DNA of 64,000 nt from contig NC_049987.1 of NCBI RefSeq assembly GCF_000003815.2, forward strand, positions 13,370,811 through 13,434,810, read 5' to 3'. The notes beneath the pieces were generated by a model. That model was given only the letters and a program-made list of their open reading frames with translations, had not been told where the DNA came from and made no database searches. The position numbers and the translations under genes are program-made. Each line of letters opens with the position of its first letter. Within the stretch, counting starts at the first letter, position 1. Positions 15,701 through 26,857 of this stretch are shown here, piece by piece. This DNA is from Branchiostoma floridae. Taxonomy: Eukaryota > Chordata > Leptocardii > Amphioxiformes > Branchiostomatidae.

Positions 15701-16254
15701 TTCTTGTTCAAACCAAAGACGGGTAGGAGGGCCACCAGGGTTGAGTACAGCGTCAGACCTAGTACGAAACAGCTTGCCTTCTTCACATTGTGGCCGACCT
15801 GGCTGTGGTATTTGAACGGGTAGATGACTGCGAGAAACCGCTCTATGCTCATGACGGCAACGATGAACTGTGAAGCTACGCTAAGGCCGTACAGGAAGGT
15901 TGCGGACAGGTCACAGACCGGTTGGGCATGAAGGATATAGGGGTAAGAGTAAGCAATGATGGGGATGGTTATACTTAGGAAGCAGTTCAGAAGGTCCGTA
16001 ACGGACAAGGCTCGTACCAGAACGTTGGGTATGGTCATCCGGTCTTCCAAGATCTTTTGTATGACGATAAGGATAAGCAGATTTAGGACGAAGCCAACTA
16101 TTGTCACTAGACAGAGTGTCGCAGAAGCTAGATGCCTGAGCCGGTTCTCCAGTGGGATTCCCTCGGTGATGTTGTTGTTGGTGTTGTAAACACTAATAAA
16201 AGTCTCATTAGAAAGATCCGTTGACGACGTTACTGGTAGATGGTAGGAATCCAT
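6491..16254 (-). CDS. Prostanoid-receptor-like class A GPCR (receptor A)
   Basis: Two exons: 16254-15388 (289 codons, ATG at 16254 with an in-frame TAA just upstream) and 6715-6491 (74 codons plus stop). The junction GCT|gtgagt to cacag|ATT falls between codons and gives 363 residues. Exon 1 holds N-glycosylation sites (SNETF, NNITEG), TM1-TM5, an ERF in the DRY position (MSIERFLAVIYPFKYH), an extracellular-loop-2 TWCMF matching the prostanoid TWCF signature, and TM6 ending ICWLLFA. Exon 2 gives IRILTNQLG, then TM7 ARLMTFNSVINPLLY. Its Arg aligns with the TM7 Arg that prostanoid receptors use to bind the prostanoid carboxylate. Known: vertebrate prostanoid receptor genes share an intron at the end of TM6, exactly as here. 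NPLLY replaces the usual vertebrate DPWxY. The ligand is unproven; an EP4-like spacing around NQL is the nearest match I recall. The intron (8.7 kb) contains an assembly gap. Confidence 0.88.
6940..7215 (+). repeat. Roughly 130-bp tandem duplication
   Basis: A block with tgttaacagacacgagaag, gtagcat, a cattacaaa run and gatgaatatcacg occurs at about 6975-7050 and again at about 7110-7215. The stretch just upstream (cacaagtaccc-ttccaactt) is also repeated. No coding content. Confidence 0.6.
7435..7730 (+). repeat. Four-copy minisatellite, 75-76 bp period
   Basis: Units begin tcgtggacaacgtac at 7435, 7510, 7586 and 7662. Each continues with a gcaaagaactattactttt block and ends at ttcatgcattcaaa or variants. 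It lies in the receptor A intron. Confidence 0.9.
7731..9530. other. Intronic stretch without recognisable genes
   Basis: Within the receptor A intron. A single copy of the end motif atctgcttggagatc (about 8019-8033) resembles the terminal repeat of the MITE at 48.4 kb. Otherwise I see no coding exon, RNA gene or long repeat. Confidence 0.4.
9532..9690 (+). mobile_element. Dispersed repeat family R1, copy 1
   Basis: About 160 bp: ccctttgctgacgtcacac, then tcatttcaacttgataagga, gaggactgattgaaagcttg, aagcgctttattttgtgtac and tgtaacata. The same block, diverged, occurs at 30462-30610 and 52123-52280, all in + orientation. Non-coding; probably a short non-autonomous element. Confidence 0.75.
10402..10690 (+). 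repeat. Dispersed repeat R2, copy 1
   Basis: About 290 bp with clear similarity to 25251-25541 along its whole length, including tattggttctgcggtataa, gatgtagttgaa-like and gaacagctctg-tacgtttatcatta blocks. Non-coding. Family unknown. Confidence 0.75.
10868..11175 (+). repeat. Tandem repeat, about 140-bp period, 2.2 copies
   Basis: The motif cctagctgcttcctac (10880) recurs near 11017 and 11156, with cattttt-tgatatttggtaggtgggt between copies. Lies in the receptor A intron. Confidence 0.8.
11850..12180 (+). repeat. Three-copy tandem repeat, about 115-140-bp period
   Basis: Each copy has aatgaaaagctggaaggatc (with variants), ttgattttgtcgttcg and tactatcatattttg. Copies start near 11870, 12008 and 12130. 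No coding content. Confidence 0.8.
12181..14025. other. Intronic stretch without recognisable genes
   Basis: Within the receptor A intron. The longest open frame (12756-13133, +) has no domain or splice context that supports it. Confidence 0.4.
14027..14140. mobile_element. Penelope-like repeat: inverted fragment followed by direct fragment
   Basis: 14030-14060 on the minus strand reads ccaaggtcatatccagttgc then ttgagtaattgc. About 15 bp later the same words appear on the plus strand, followed by cttattacctggatgtctaa. This matches the 1.5 kb and 19.3 kb copies. Confidence 0.5.
14145..14240 (+). repeat. Short tandem duplication, about 70 bp
   Basis: ggtacgggaaaataatgaag near 14151 and ggttacgggaaaataatgaa near 14217 head two similar units. 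Confidence 0.6.
14413..15173. mobile_element. Terminal inverted repeats flanking a sequence gap
   Basis: The 49 bases before the gap (tcatatagtaaggttctttt, then agcacagccgcaagataact and tacttccga) reappear reverse-complemented at about 15125-15173 with few mismatches. Inside the right arm, at 15093-15131, lies ctgacca, then a tggtgtctgacagacacc hairpin and gaaacgtcgg. This resembles a degenerate hammerhead core of Penelope-like elements. The interior is unsequenced, so the element type is inferred. Confidence 0.6.
14462..15076. other. Assembly gap (615 N)
   Basis: A run of 615 undefined bases within the receptor A intron, bounded by inverted repeats. Open frames that appear to cross it are artefacts. 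Confidence 1.
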
Positions 16255-17257
16255 GCTCTCCTTCACAGCCTGTTATGTTCCCGCCTTTCCGACTGGATGG
16301 TTGCACGCTAATGTAGTGATTGTATGCCCGCCCTCGCTACACACACGGTCTCACATGTCTCTGTTTGGGCAGGCTGACGCCGGCTGCTGCCTACGTGCTG
16401 TGGTAAGCGCAGGCTCAAGAGAAATGCAAATAGAATCAAAGATCTTGGATTGAATGTATCCTGAGCAGAAAACACCTCATGTTGTCCTGGGAGATTGTCT
16501 ATGACTGTTTTGGACGACAGTTGATCTCCCAATATCCTGGCTTCTAAGAAAACGACCGTCACGTTTGTAAATACGTCACGCTCACGTCAGCGACTAAGGC
16601 CATGGTATTGATCTTACATATGCAGGTGTTGGTTACAAATGCTCTGTTAATTAGTCTTCTAAAACATACGCTTCACTGGAGGTAAAAGAAAACACTGTCA
16701 TCCCGTAGGTACAGTTTGACACACCACCCACCAATCAACGCAGGTACAATTTGACAAGACCACCAATAAATGTAAGTCATGCCAACCCTCTATTCACTGA
16801 AACCTTTGGAGACGTTTCCACATCCGACGCGGCATAAATGTATCAAACAAGTAGTGGCTACGCAATAGGCAGGACACATATCATTACGAGAATGATTAAT
16901 CATTCATGAAACTCAACGGTGAATTTGAAAAGTTCACAACGTTACCCAGTTGATTATACATCCATTGAAAAGTGAAAAGGCGTGGGAAATTGTTTTGGCG
17001 TTTTTCGTCAAACACTTCGACCATGACACGCAAAAATGGACAAGGAATAAACTTATGAAATAAAATGAATGCATTCGTCCTTGGCGGCACGTAGCCACAC
17101 TTTGCTTAAAAGTATTTTTCCACCAGGAAATTGAATACAGTTCACAAGGTTGCGTTTGTGGTTGGTAATTCCTATACCTGACAAACGTTACCGTTATACG
17201 GTCCTAAAGCCTGCTAGAGATGATTCGGCCCAAGACATTCACTGTGAAGACATGTAA
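16255..17257. other. Region upstream of receptor A coding start
   Basis: Probably holds receptor A 5' UTR or promoter and part of the receptor B downstream region. An in-frame TAA precedes the ATG at 16254. I could not find a TM7-type exon here on either strand. Confidence 0.4.
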
Positions 17258-17470
17258 GGGCGCGGTCACATAGGTCGTGCGATCGTCGTACGATCGCTAA
17301 CGTCGCGCATTTTGGGCGAACAAAATGTACGTCTCCTGCAAAGTTCAACTGTCTTGGTACACAAAATGCTGTTTTGGATCCATGTCGGTTGTTGGTTCTG
17401 TCACGACCTGCTTGAAAATCCTACGGCATCAAAGTCGTACGACGACCGCAGGACCTATTTGACCACGCCC
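17258..17470. mobile_element. MITE with about 40-bp inverted ends and TAA target duplication
   Basis: The left end gggcgcggtcacataggtcg, then atcgtcgtacgat, pairs with the right end, where the reverse complement reads gggcgtggtcaaataggtcc then gtcgtcgtacgac. TAA flanks both ends (17255-17257, 17471-17473). Size and 3-bp TAA duplication fit PIF/Harbinger-type MITEs. Confidence 0.8.
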
Positions 17471-17473
17471 TAA

Positions 17474-19145
17474 GTAGTGATATCGAAGTAGGTTTTTCGT
17501 GATGAGACGTGAGCTTAACAGGTATTAGTCACACCGCGTCTGTTGCATCATAAGAAGGGAAATTTATTGTGCCAGTAATTGGAAGGCTCCCCGTGTCCAG
17601 TGCAATATGTCACAGTTCTTATGGGATCGTGGTGTAGAAAGATAGGTTTTCTCTAGTCCGCACGTAGCCACGTTTTATTTTTTTAGACCAAACTAGTGGA
17701 CCAGTCGTAAAATGAGGAGCTTGAATAACAGAAAGGTTTATCTTGAACTTCGAAGCCTTTCAAGCGAATCGGAAAAGTAATTCAAAGAGAAAGTTAACTA
17801 CTCCTGAATAGTTCAGGCTAAGATCAATAAGAGACTGCTACGTATTTGATAAACCTTTAGCACAATAAAACAAATACGCCAGATGGTAATAGCACTTAAG
17901 AGTCATAAGTTTGGAGGATGAGATAGCGCTTATTCAAATATTTCACTTCTTTGCTTCTATGAATATGCGGATTTCACGGTTAGTAACCTAAGTGACTACC
18001 GATACAGTTATTGACAGCAATGTTTGGTAGCACATGATCATTGTACCATTGCGAAGAACGCAGTCGTATGTCGTAATTTGTATAGAATTAAACTGCCGAG
18101 AATCGTCTATAGCATTTTCTACATAAACCTTTTTGATCTGCATAGAATAGCGTATACAGGTGACTGTGATTTATTTGCGCACTCCCAGAACTCAAGATGG
18201 CACGATTTTCTAAGCGAAAGCGTGTCTATGTTTCCCCTGGCTGTATCAAAAGTACAATAGGTCTTTCTTAGACATCCCTTCGGAAGAAAAGCAATAAGGA
18301 AACCGACTGGTCATCAGTCTTCATCGTCCTGCCGTGCCCCTATTATGTCGTATTATAGAGTACTTTTATCTAAACGTCTCTCAAGGGGCGGGTTCAATCC
18401 CCCCAGCCAGTAATATGAATCAGCTCTTACGCACTCGGCGACTTCAAAGGGTCCGACAAGGGAACGACCGAGCCTTTTATGGGCAGATAAGGAACGGCCT
18501 TGGTCACGAGAAAGAGTCACTTCTGACGTGCGTCGTCATACATGGGTTCACCCACGCGCAGTGATTTCCTCTCTTCTTGCCGTAAAAAGGTCAGGGTGCT
18601 CTGACCTCGACGTAGCAAAGGAAGGATCTGCTGAGCAACCACTTGTGACATTCACATGTATCGTAGAGCAATATGATATTGTGATGGATAGTGTAATAAG
18701 CTTGTGGCCACTTATAATGTGACGCATATCCACGTGTCACGCACGATGTAAGCAAAACGACGTATCACTGCAGTTTCTGAGAACTGCCGCTAAGTGGGTT
18801 AAATGATGCATGTATTACGAGGAAGGTCATTGCAAGGGATCCGCAAAGAGGCTATTGCCACTGATCATGCCCATATATAGTTCTAAAGATAAAAACACCA
18901 TGACAATTCGGGAAGTTACGTCAATGAAGATTAGACTATGAGTAAGTCGTAACCACCTTGTGAAGAATGAAGAACTATATATCTGGCTTAAAGATAGCAT
19001 TAAATGGGCTAAAGAGGTAAAGATAAGAAAGCACCACATGTGGACTCTGACAAGTACTTTCTCTATTAAAGAATCGCACAGAGACATTTTGAGTTAGCCA
19101 GTCGCTATGTAGTAGCTTGTCTAACCAAAACAAATCGGTATACAC
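17474..19145. other. No gene recognised
   Basis: Between the two receptors. I looked specifically for an NPxxY-type terminal exon on the minus strand and found none. Confidence 0.4.
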
Positions 19146-19147
19146 TA

Positions 19148-19385
19148 AAAAGCAGTTACTCCAGCAACTTTGTGTGGGTTTTGAAAGGTTCACAACTTTC
19201 AGATAGCATCCACTATAGCTACCTTTCGTCAGTGGCACTGAGCAGAACTCCGGGAGCAGACCAGGTTTTATATCCTTACCATCTGAACGAAAAGTACTCG
19301 ATGCTAACGTCTAACCATTTCCAAAATCACATCCAGTTGCTTCAGTCGCATCTTAATACCTGGATATCTAACCTTCACCGACAAA
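19148..19385. mobile_element. Penelope-like repeat pair (inverted 19148-19190, direct 19307-19385)
   Basis: The plus-strand block tttccaaaatcacatccagt then aatacctggatatctaacct matches the 1.5 kb and 14.1 kb copies. The minus strand of 19148-19190 gives a diverged copy of the same words (ttgctggagtaactgctttt). Confidence 0.5.
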
Positions 19386-20454
19386 GCAGTAGGTATATAT
19401 GACGTATAAAGGTTTGAGCATGATGTGCAATTGATGTAAGGATAATGCTAAATATTTATCTTATGACTGGCGTTACACGTGGTCAAAAGTTTCAGTATTT
19501 ACCAACCATTTTTACCAATAGCCGTGCAGGCTGCGTCACCTAGCATGATAACCCAACTCTGCAACGTACAGCTGAGAGACATGTGTTGGTCGATATTGCC
19601 AAGCATATCACACTTTTATAAACGGCATGTAAACAGCTCTAACTATACGTTAATATATGGTATGTGAACAACTCATGATTCACAACACAAAACAACCGAA
19701 TCTTTCAAACCTATAGTGGCTATCTACGGCAAGTAAGTATTACTCTAATGCAAATTCATTGATGTTTACATATACATGCAGCATTACGCTCTCGTGTACC
19801 TTAATGTATCAGCCATATCGCGTACTCTATCCACAATGATTTATATCGTATCGTATCCATAAAAAAACCTGACGTATACTCTATCAACAGTAAAGATCTG
19901 CCCTGGTCCTGAATTTACAGTCTCATATATAAATACGTACCCGTACAGTGATGGAAACTAGAGAGGCTGTGGATAAGGTCAACAGCCGATGGTTTAATCC
20001 ACTTGTGAGAAACTTTAGATACACATCACTCAAAGCAAGAAAGGCGTCCATAGGGTCACGACATACATTCATGTAATGGTTAATGATGTATTCAGTAATA
20101 ATACCTCGGGCTATCACAGGCTATGTGTGCAGTGCACTACTGTTGACAGAAACGATGTTTACACAGCGGCACATACGTGAGATGTTGGTATCTGCATCAC
20201 TCATACTACGCTTTATCAATACTTTGAAGATACGTTTCAAGATACTTCAAAGTCAGGTGCTAACCACACTGTTTTCATCGATAATGCCGAGCAGGAGAAC
20301 CACTTTTATTGAACTCTCCTAGCCTATAGTTAAGTATACACATAATACCCTACCTTCAATAAAAAGCATATCATTGACATGGTCGCTCATACGACAATGT
20401 CGTTCAACTGCAATATGACCTTTATTATAACATAACATGAAGAGCGGTACTTAC
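19386..20454. other. Sequence 3' of receptor B donor, no exon found
   Basis: This is the expected place for a receptor B TM7 exon. The minus-strand frame at 19923-20117 was examined. It has no convincing N-P-x-x-Y element and no aligned acceptor, so I do not call it. Confidence 0.4.
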
Positions 20455-21913
20455 AGTGAAGAAGAGCCAACAGAACGTAAAGCCCACAGCAACCCCGACC
20501 GTCAGCTCCGTGAATCTCAGGTTCAACTGTCTCTCTTTGTCTTGTGACTTTCCTCTTCTTCTGCCTCTTCGTCCTTCTTTCGTATCCACTATTGATGATA
20601 CATTAGACGGTCCATCATTCTGTATGGTCGGGGGCGTCAGGCTTCTGTTTCTATGCATCTCGCTAACGTGCTCTTGCTCGGGGTCCTCTACGGGGTTGAC
20701 TCGTCTGGAGCACCGGAAGGATCGTCTCCTCCATCCGCACCATATGTGCGAGGCCACCACCGTGTTACACACCACCACGACCACCATTGTCAAAGACATG
20801 ACTACAAAATTCAGATAAACCACGAAGCTTCCAGTCACAGTCTTGTCTCTAAAGTTAAACATGCACCAAGAGTACGGGTAATGTATAACGTTCTCGTTTA
20901 GACCAAATACGGGCAACAGGGACACGACTGTTGCGTAGAGGAGGAGGATGAAGACGGTGACCGTCGGTATCTTGGAGTCCGGACCGAAGTGTTTCTCGTA
21001 CAGGAACGGCAGGATGATGGAGATGCACCGCTCGATGCTCATGAGCGCCACGAGCAGCTGAGAGGCACAGCTGAGGCCGTACAGAAGCGTGCCGGTGAAG
21101 TTACACATGTGTCTGTTGGCGAAGACGTCGTGGAAGTAGGCTGCTACGGGAGGGATGAGACCGATAGAGCAATTCAAGACGTCTGTCCAGGCCTGGAGAA
21201 AGGAACCAAGTAAAAGAATAGGTGAATGAACCTTGTGACTTATAAATGAACCATTAGCATACTCTCTTATGTAACACCTTACTCTACATCATAGAACAAA
21301 GTATGATTGGGTAATGGCCCTTGTGCATACTCATTTGTATCATACAATACTCTACATCGTTCTAAAGAATTGCATACACTAGGGCTAAGTGAAAACAGCC
21401 ATTTGAAACAAAATAAACAAAAGCAGGTGTACTAAATGCAGACAGAACGAAAGGAAGAATGAAGCACAGATAAAGAAGACAGATAAATGAAAAACAGAAT
21501 GTTGGAAGAAAAAAGAAGGAAAGATGAATCTAAACAAGAAGGTCGAACGAAACCACACAACAAAATCCTTAGAAACCTAATTTCAAGACTGTAAATCTAA
21601 CACTATGATCTCTTACCAGACTTACCAGGTAACGTAGAAGTACGGTCGGCCATGACCTCCTCCTGGCCAGGATGTAGTGAATGACCACCAGGACGAAGAC
21701 GTTCCCGACGAAGCCTATGGTAACGGACATGCCCAGGGTTATAAACGCCACCACAACGAGCCAGTAAGGCAGCCCGGAGGCTTCTGCAACACTCAGCGGA
21801 GGCGTAGTGAAGTCTGAGACATTGGTGGATCCGTTGAAGAGAGTTGAAGTCTCCCTGAGGTGGTCAGAGTCAGTCATGTTCTCAAGCCAGGAGCCGACTT
21901 CTCCCGCAGCCAT
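20455..21913 (-). CDS. Prostanoid-receptor-like class A GPCR (receptor B), TM1-TM6
   Basis: Exon 1 is 21913-21626 (96 codons; the ATG in tttacatcATGG is chosen over an upstream TTG). Exon 2 is 21192-20455 (246 codons). The junction CTG|gtaagt to ctccag|GCC is between codons and gives VLLRYL-AWTDVLNC, matching VLVRALSVTDLLNC of receptor A. N-glycosylation sites lie before TM1 (ENMTDS, FNGSTNVSDF). MSIERCISIILPF sits at the DRY position, YSWCMFNFRD in loop 2, and TM6 ends FTFCWLFFT. The third intracellular loop is longer and more basic than in receptor A (GRRGRRRGKSQDK). The phase-0 donor at 20454 sits at the conserved end-of-TM6 position. No TM7 exon follows before receptor A, so the gene is either incomplete, spliced to the 6.5 kb exon, or completed inside the gap. 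Unlike receptor A it has an intron at the start of TM2. Confidence 0.85.
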
Positions 21914-24900
21914 GATGTAAAGATGGGCGACAGTCAAGTACTCTCAACCGGAGACCCTCACTTGTTTGCCTGCTGGAAGTCGGTGGTAGCTATAAAAGAA
22001 TACGGAAACATCAGCCGTAATCATAATCGCATCCCGTGATGTTTGGTCTGTCAACTCAAAACTGCTGCGTCACTTCCGATGTAAACAGTGCCTGCTTCCC
22101 TGTAACATTTATTTTACAAAACAAAGAAATGGCGTCTATGGAATTAAAAATCAAAGGCTATGATACAGATAACAAAATAAAAAATACCTGTACTAGATGA
22201 AAAGCTGACAAACTAAGGTTTGACCGAAAGACGCAGGTTTCCAGCGACAGAGAAGAGTACTGATGTGAAAGATCAAAGCGCCATTGACGATGCCTGCAGT
22301 AAGCACGCCAACCAGAATGATTAATGCCTGATGTGATTACAGCAATATGAATCAATGATTGCGTTAGCAAGGAAGATACAATTGCATGGACGTAAGGCGA
22401 TCACAAGGGAGTATGAGCAGGAGGTTAAACTTCTTTGCCTTTTTTTCTATATTTTGATAAAGAGACTAGTTGGAATGCTATTGGAGTCTTGTATATTTCC
22501 TGAGTCTACTTCTATTTAATATTCTATGACTTAAGTCGAAATATCAAGCACTTTAGGACTGAAATGATGTATTAATATGTAAAAATCAGCCCCTCCCATA
22601 AGAATTTGGAATCTGCCATACCACTCTTGACGCGACCGTCGTACGTGCCGGAGGAATGCTCGATCTGTCAAGCCGATCTTCGTTCCACGTACCAGCCCGG
22701 ATCAAAGAGAGATAAAAGGAGGCTTCTTCCTTTCAGGAGCCCTACATGGGCTGTTAGTCATGCTTACATACATCATATTTGTCTCTGGTCTCTGAGACAG
22801 AGCGATTTGTCTTTAGGACATTATTTTTACGTTACTTTTACCTACATGATTATAGTTAATTTTTTCAAAAATTCAAACACAAACGATTAAGTAATCAAAG
22901 CAGATGAATATATAAAGACATTTCCAAATTTGTGTATCGAAGGCGCTTTTTTTACAATCAGCTAGTTGCACCTCAAATTATGCTCCATTTGGTACTCATT
23001 ACACCGTGACCTACCCTTTAAGATGGTGCAATGGCCAATTCATCTATGTCGGCTTCAGGTCACACGGCTCTTTAACCATCATTAAAAGAAAGCCGTGCCT
23101 GCATAGTATTTTGTGCGGAGGAGCTTTACATTCATCAGGCTCCGTTTGACCTTGACAACCTAAAATGGTGATTACTTTACACGATTCTTATCTTTTATTC
23201 CAATCATCTTTACTTTCAAAAGAACGTTCTTCCTCTAACACTTCATACTTTATTCCTGTATATAAATCCTTGGCCGGTAAAGGTATACGTTTGCTTTCAA
23301 CTTTTTATCACAGTCACCATCTTCATGACATTCTTTTCAGCCCAGTACTTACTTCGGCTACACTGACTTAATTCTATGGATGCCATCTTCTGAAGACCCC
23401 GGGACTAATGCGCGATGGGAAGGAAATAAAAGTCGAGCAAAATCACGCTGCTAAACATTAAGTCCATTCTTTTCCTGCATTGGTTTGTTTTATGCTCACC
23501 TCTGGTAAGACTGTAAGAAATAATCGTCGCCATTTCAATAATGTATTTATTACCATCTGTTTAAAGAGGAGAAAAATGACACTGTAGCCCTATGCCCTGA
23601 CCATGTGCCCCTTACTGTGGGGAGCAGATTTTCTGGCACGTATAAATTCTGATTGCCAATGTTTGCAATTTGGTCACATGTGGCCACATTGCTTTTAGAA
23701 CAGGTGAAAATCAATGCGCACGCCCATAAAATTAAGTCAGTGTGGCCTTGCGTCTATAGAAACTTATACACATACGTATAACCGTAGACAGAACTACTTT
23801 GTAAATTAACCCTAGAACAACTATATCACCTAAGATGTGTAGCATCGTAAAGGCAGGTGGCGAGCACACACCCGGATGTTGTGATGTTGAACAAACAAAT
23901 CGGCTGACCTCAGGGACACCGCCAGGAAGTCTTCTGTTTGATTGGGAATCATTTAGTGCACCATATGGCTGTGTACAGTTTTGAGTGACTTGATGAGCAA
24001 TGCCAGAAATAGAGTGTGACAAGTATCCTACTTACAGAGAAATTTATTGCACGACTATCGTACACGGCACAATGCATGGTAGCAACAATTACATGAAGTA
24101 CAAAATAGAGGTATAGGATAAAACTAAACATCCTGGTTAACATAACAACAAGGGCTAACATAAGAATTGATATAGTGTTACAATCGAGTGGGGCTGATCG
24201 TGAGTTTCATATTTTTTGATAACAAAAAAAGTCTTTTGTATATATGCCTATTTTGTATTGTGGTAGTTGTGGCATCGAAAGATATATAAATATCTGTCTG
24301 TAGCATCGAGTCCCTTGAAATCTGTTACGTCAGACGAGGAGACCAGGAACAAGGAAATAAAGCTAAATCAATATAAGACATGAAAAAATTAAATTCGTCC
24401 AATATCTATCTCAGATTGCTACAAAGAGAATGACAAAAGGAGAGGAAGTATTTTTATTCATTTCCTAACAGCCGAAACTTTCTCTGTACTTATTCATATA
24501 CTTGGAGAAAGACAGTGAACAAGTATTGTATTTTGACACATTTCCTTGTCGCATATGCATGACCAAATATATTGTTAGTCTCCAACTATTAGAATGCTTC
24601 TAGCTCGCTTTATGTGTTAAGATATACATGCGGCGGTCAAGGCTCTTGATTCCACAACAAAACAATTGCAAACATAGTCTGAAAGAAGCACAATGCTGAT
24701 ATCAAATCTAAACATCCTGTAACGCATTCGTGTGGAGCAAATTGTTTCTAACACTCGGTCTTAAAAGATTATATGCACGGCGAATATTTGCCTCCACGCT
24801 TTTATAACGTTAAGCACAAAATATCACCACATCAATCCTTGAGTAATCTTGTTACCCAAAGTAAGACCCTCTCCGTTAAGCCGATTATCTGTTCGGTACA

Positions 24901-25250
24901 TCCTAATTAAGCGCATAAATGAGAGAGCGTCATCCATCGAGGGATGAAGTTGATGAACACTGTCCCGTTTGTCCTTCAAGTACACGTGAAAAGAATGTTT
25001 CTGACACAATCTTAATGTACGTTATCAAAGGCTAATGTTTAATCAATGGCAATGGAGAATCGCTGTGGAAATACGGTCAAACTGTGTAAATAAGATCATT
25101 TCAATAATGTATTGTACGGAAGCCCATACAAAATGCATTTGGGAAGAAGCTAAAAAATTCTGTTTGAAGAATTGGTGTTTCATCTAATACTCTTCAAGAG
25201 ACTAAGTGTCGTTCTCTCACATAGCTATGAGAAATCTTTTTTTTTTCAAC
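21914..25250. other. Gene-poor region upstream of receptor B
   Basis: Presumably includes the receptor B promoter. Open frames are short and unlike known proteins on both strands. No clear repeat boundaries noted. Confidence 0.4.
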
Positions 25251-25541
25251 AAAAGTACAGCGACTTTCGTAAGGTCTTTAAACTACGTACAGTACATACT
25301 CGTATAACCAGGCATATATGAATATCTATATATGTGTGAATAAGTCAACATATTGTGTCTAATATGTCATTTTCACTATTGGTTCTGCGGTATAAACATT
25401 CTTTGATACATTTACCTATTTGTACACTGTGAGGATTATCGCCTCCCATGATGTAGTTGAATTTATCCATCTAACGGAAAGTAGCAAATTCTTTTGAGTA
25501 AGCGAAAGGACTGTGAACAGCTTTGTGCGTTTATCATTATA
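25251..25541 (+). repeat. Dispersed repeat R2, copy 2
   Basis: Diverged copy of 10402-10690 in the same orientation, sharing cactattggttctgcggtat and gatgtagttgaatttat-type blocks over about 290 bp. Confidence 0.75.
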
Positions 25542-25865
25542 TCTTAACAATCCATAACAAAGTGATATTCATCTTTGATCTCATTTGGGCAGGATATGTG
25601 ATACCGGTACTGGTCATTATAAAAAAAAAAAAAACAATTTCCGTTGCGTTTCAAAAAGTACGATGGTTCGTTGTTTCCTGGAAGCACGAGTTGTCCAGCT
25701 TTGTCACCGGAGGTCAGACCGCCCACACGGACACTTAACCTGTATTTATTCCTATAAATAGGTTATAAAGCAATTTCCGGTGTCCGTTACTCGTGATGAG
25801 TCTAGTGTGGCCTTTTCACCTCTGAAATGTTGTTACATTAATCATTGTTGGGAGGTCGGAGTATG

Positions 25866-25990
25866 ATCTCCAAGCAGATGTTAGGGTGGAAGATCGTAAC
25901 GTTCTCGAGCTCTGATTACCCTCTTCCTGTCAAAGAGAACAGATAATCATAAAACGTCCGTATTTCTTACCTCAACATCTGCTTGAAGAG
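25866..25990. mobile_element. Short MITE, ends related to the 48.4 kb foldback
   Basis: Left end atctccaagcagatgttag; right end aacatctgcttgaagag. These are mutual reverse complements over about 17 bp and resemble the ctccaagcagaggttag ends at 48353-48566. Confidence 0.65.
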
Positions 25991-26159
25991 TAGATGAAGT
26001 ATACTGTAGAATGAGCAGACGTAATTTTACATTGAATGTAAAAAGGGGGTTTTGCAACTGTGACAAAACAATCGAATCCGTCAAACTGTTTGAGAGCTTG
26101 AGTAAGGTTGATGATATTTCTGTTCTTTTTAGTTAAACTAAACTTTGTTATTGTTGTAG

Positions 26160-26335
26160 TTGTATGCTGTAATACAATATCATCAAAATGTCTTGAGTAA
26201 AATCTTTAAAGTTGCTTAATGTAAGTACTAGGTAAATGATGATCTTGTATTATTGTATGCTGTAATACAACATCATCAAACTGAATAAAATCTTAAAAGT
26301 TGCTTGACGTAACTACTAGGTAAATAATTTTACAT
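26160..26335 (+). repeat. Roughly 95-bp tandem duplication
   Basis: tgtatgctgtaatacaatat near 26162 and tgtatgctgtaatacaacat near 26254 head two units. Each ends with a gtaactactaggtaaat-like segment. Confidence 0.75.
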
Positions 26336-26857
26336 TTATCCGTCAAATACAGAATGTCAAATACAGAATGAAAATTTTCCCTGCAAATGCAGTTTTTGAT
26401 TTGACTTATGAACCAATAGGCAAATAAACAGACCGAGACAGGAAAGAGTAACGGCATCAACAACTAACAACGAAAGTGGCCATAAAATACAAGAAGAAAC
26501 TCTTTTAGCTACGCATGAAGGCTAGTGCAACAGCTTCCCAGTGCTTTTATTTGCATTAGTTCCACATACTGCCTTCACACGTTTGGGAGGACCCTGTAGT
26601 AATGGCACGTATAATGACGGCCATATCTGAGAGAGGGTCGGTAGGAAGCTTTTAGTTCCAGATTATGATCGGACCATTATGTTCACTGTTTCCGATAGAA
26701 TAGTCAGGCATTCAGTACCAAAGGCATATCCATCGAACAAGTCAGACTCGCACTGGAAAATATATATGCAAGCCCAGTTTTATCCCATTCCTCTACGCAG
26801 AGCCTCTCCCATTGCTTTTGAAACATACCTTTAGGAAGATTTACTGTACCGGGCTAA

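Noticed and set aside
19923-20117. Possible TM7 exon of receptor B (RLLTLSTASLV on the minus strand)
   Set aside because: No N-P-x-x-Y, no convincing acceptor, and the resemblance to RLMTFNSVINP is weak.
20456-20901. + strand frames of 120 and 82 codons
   Set aside because: Antisense shadows of receptor B exon 2.
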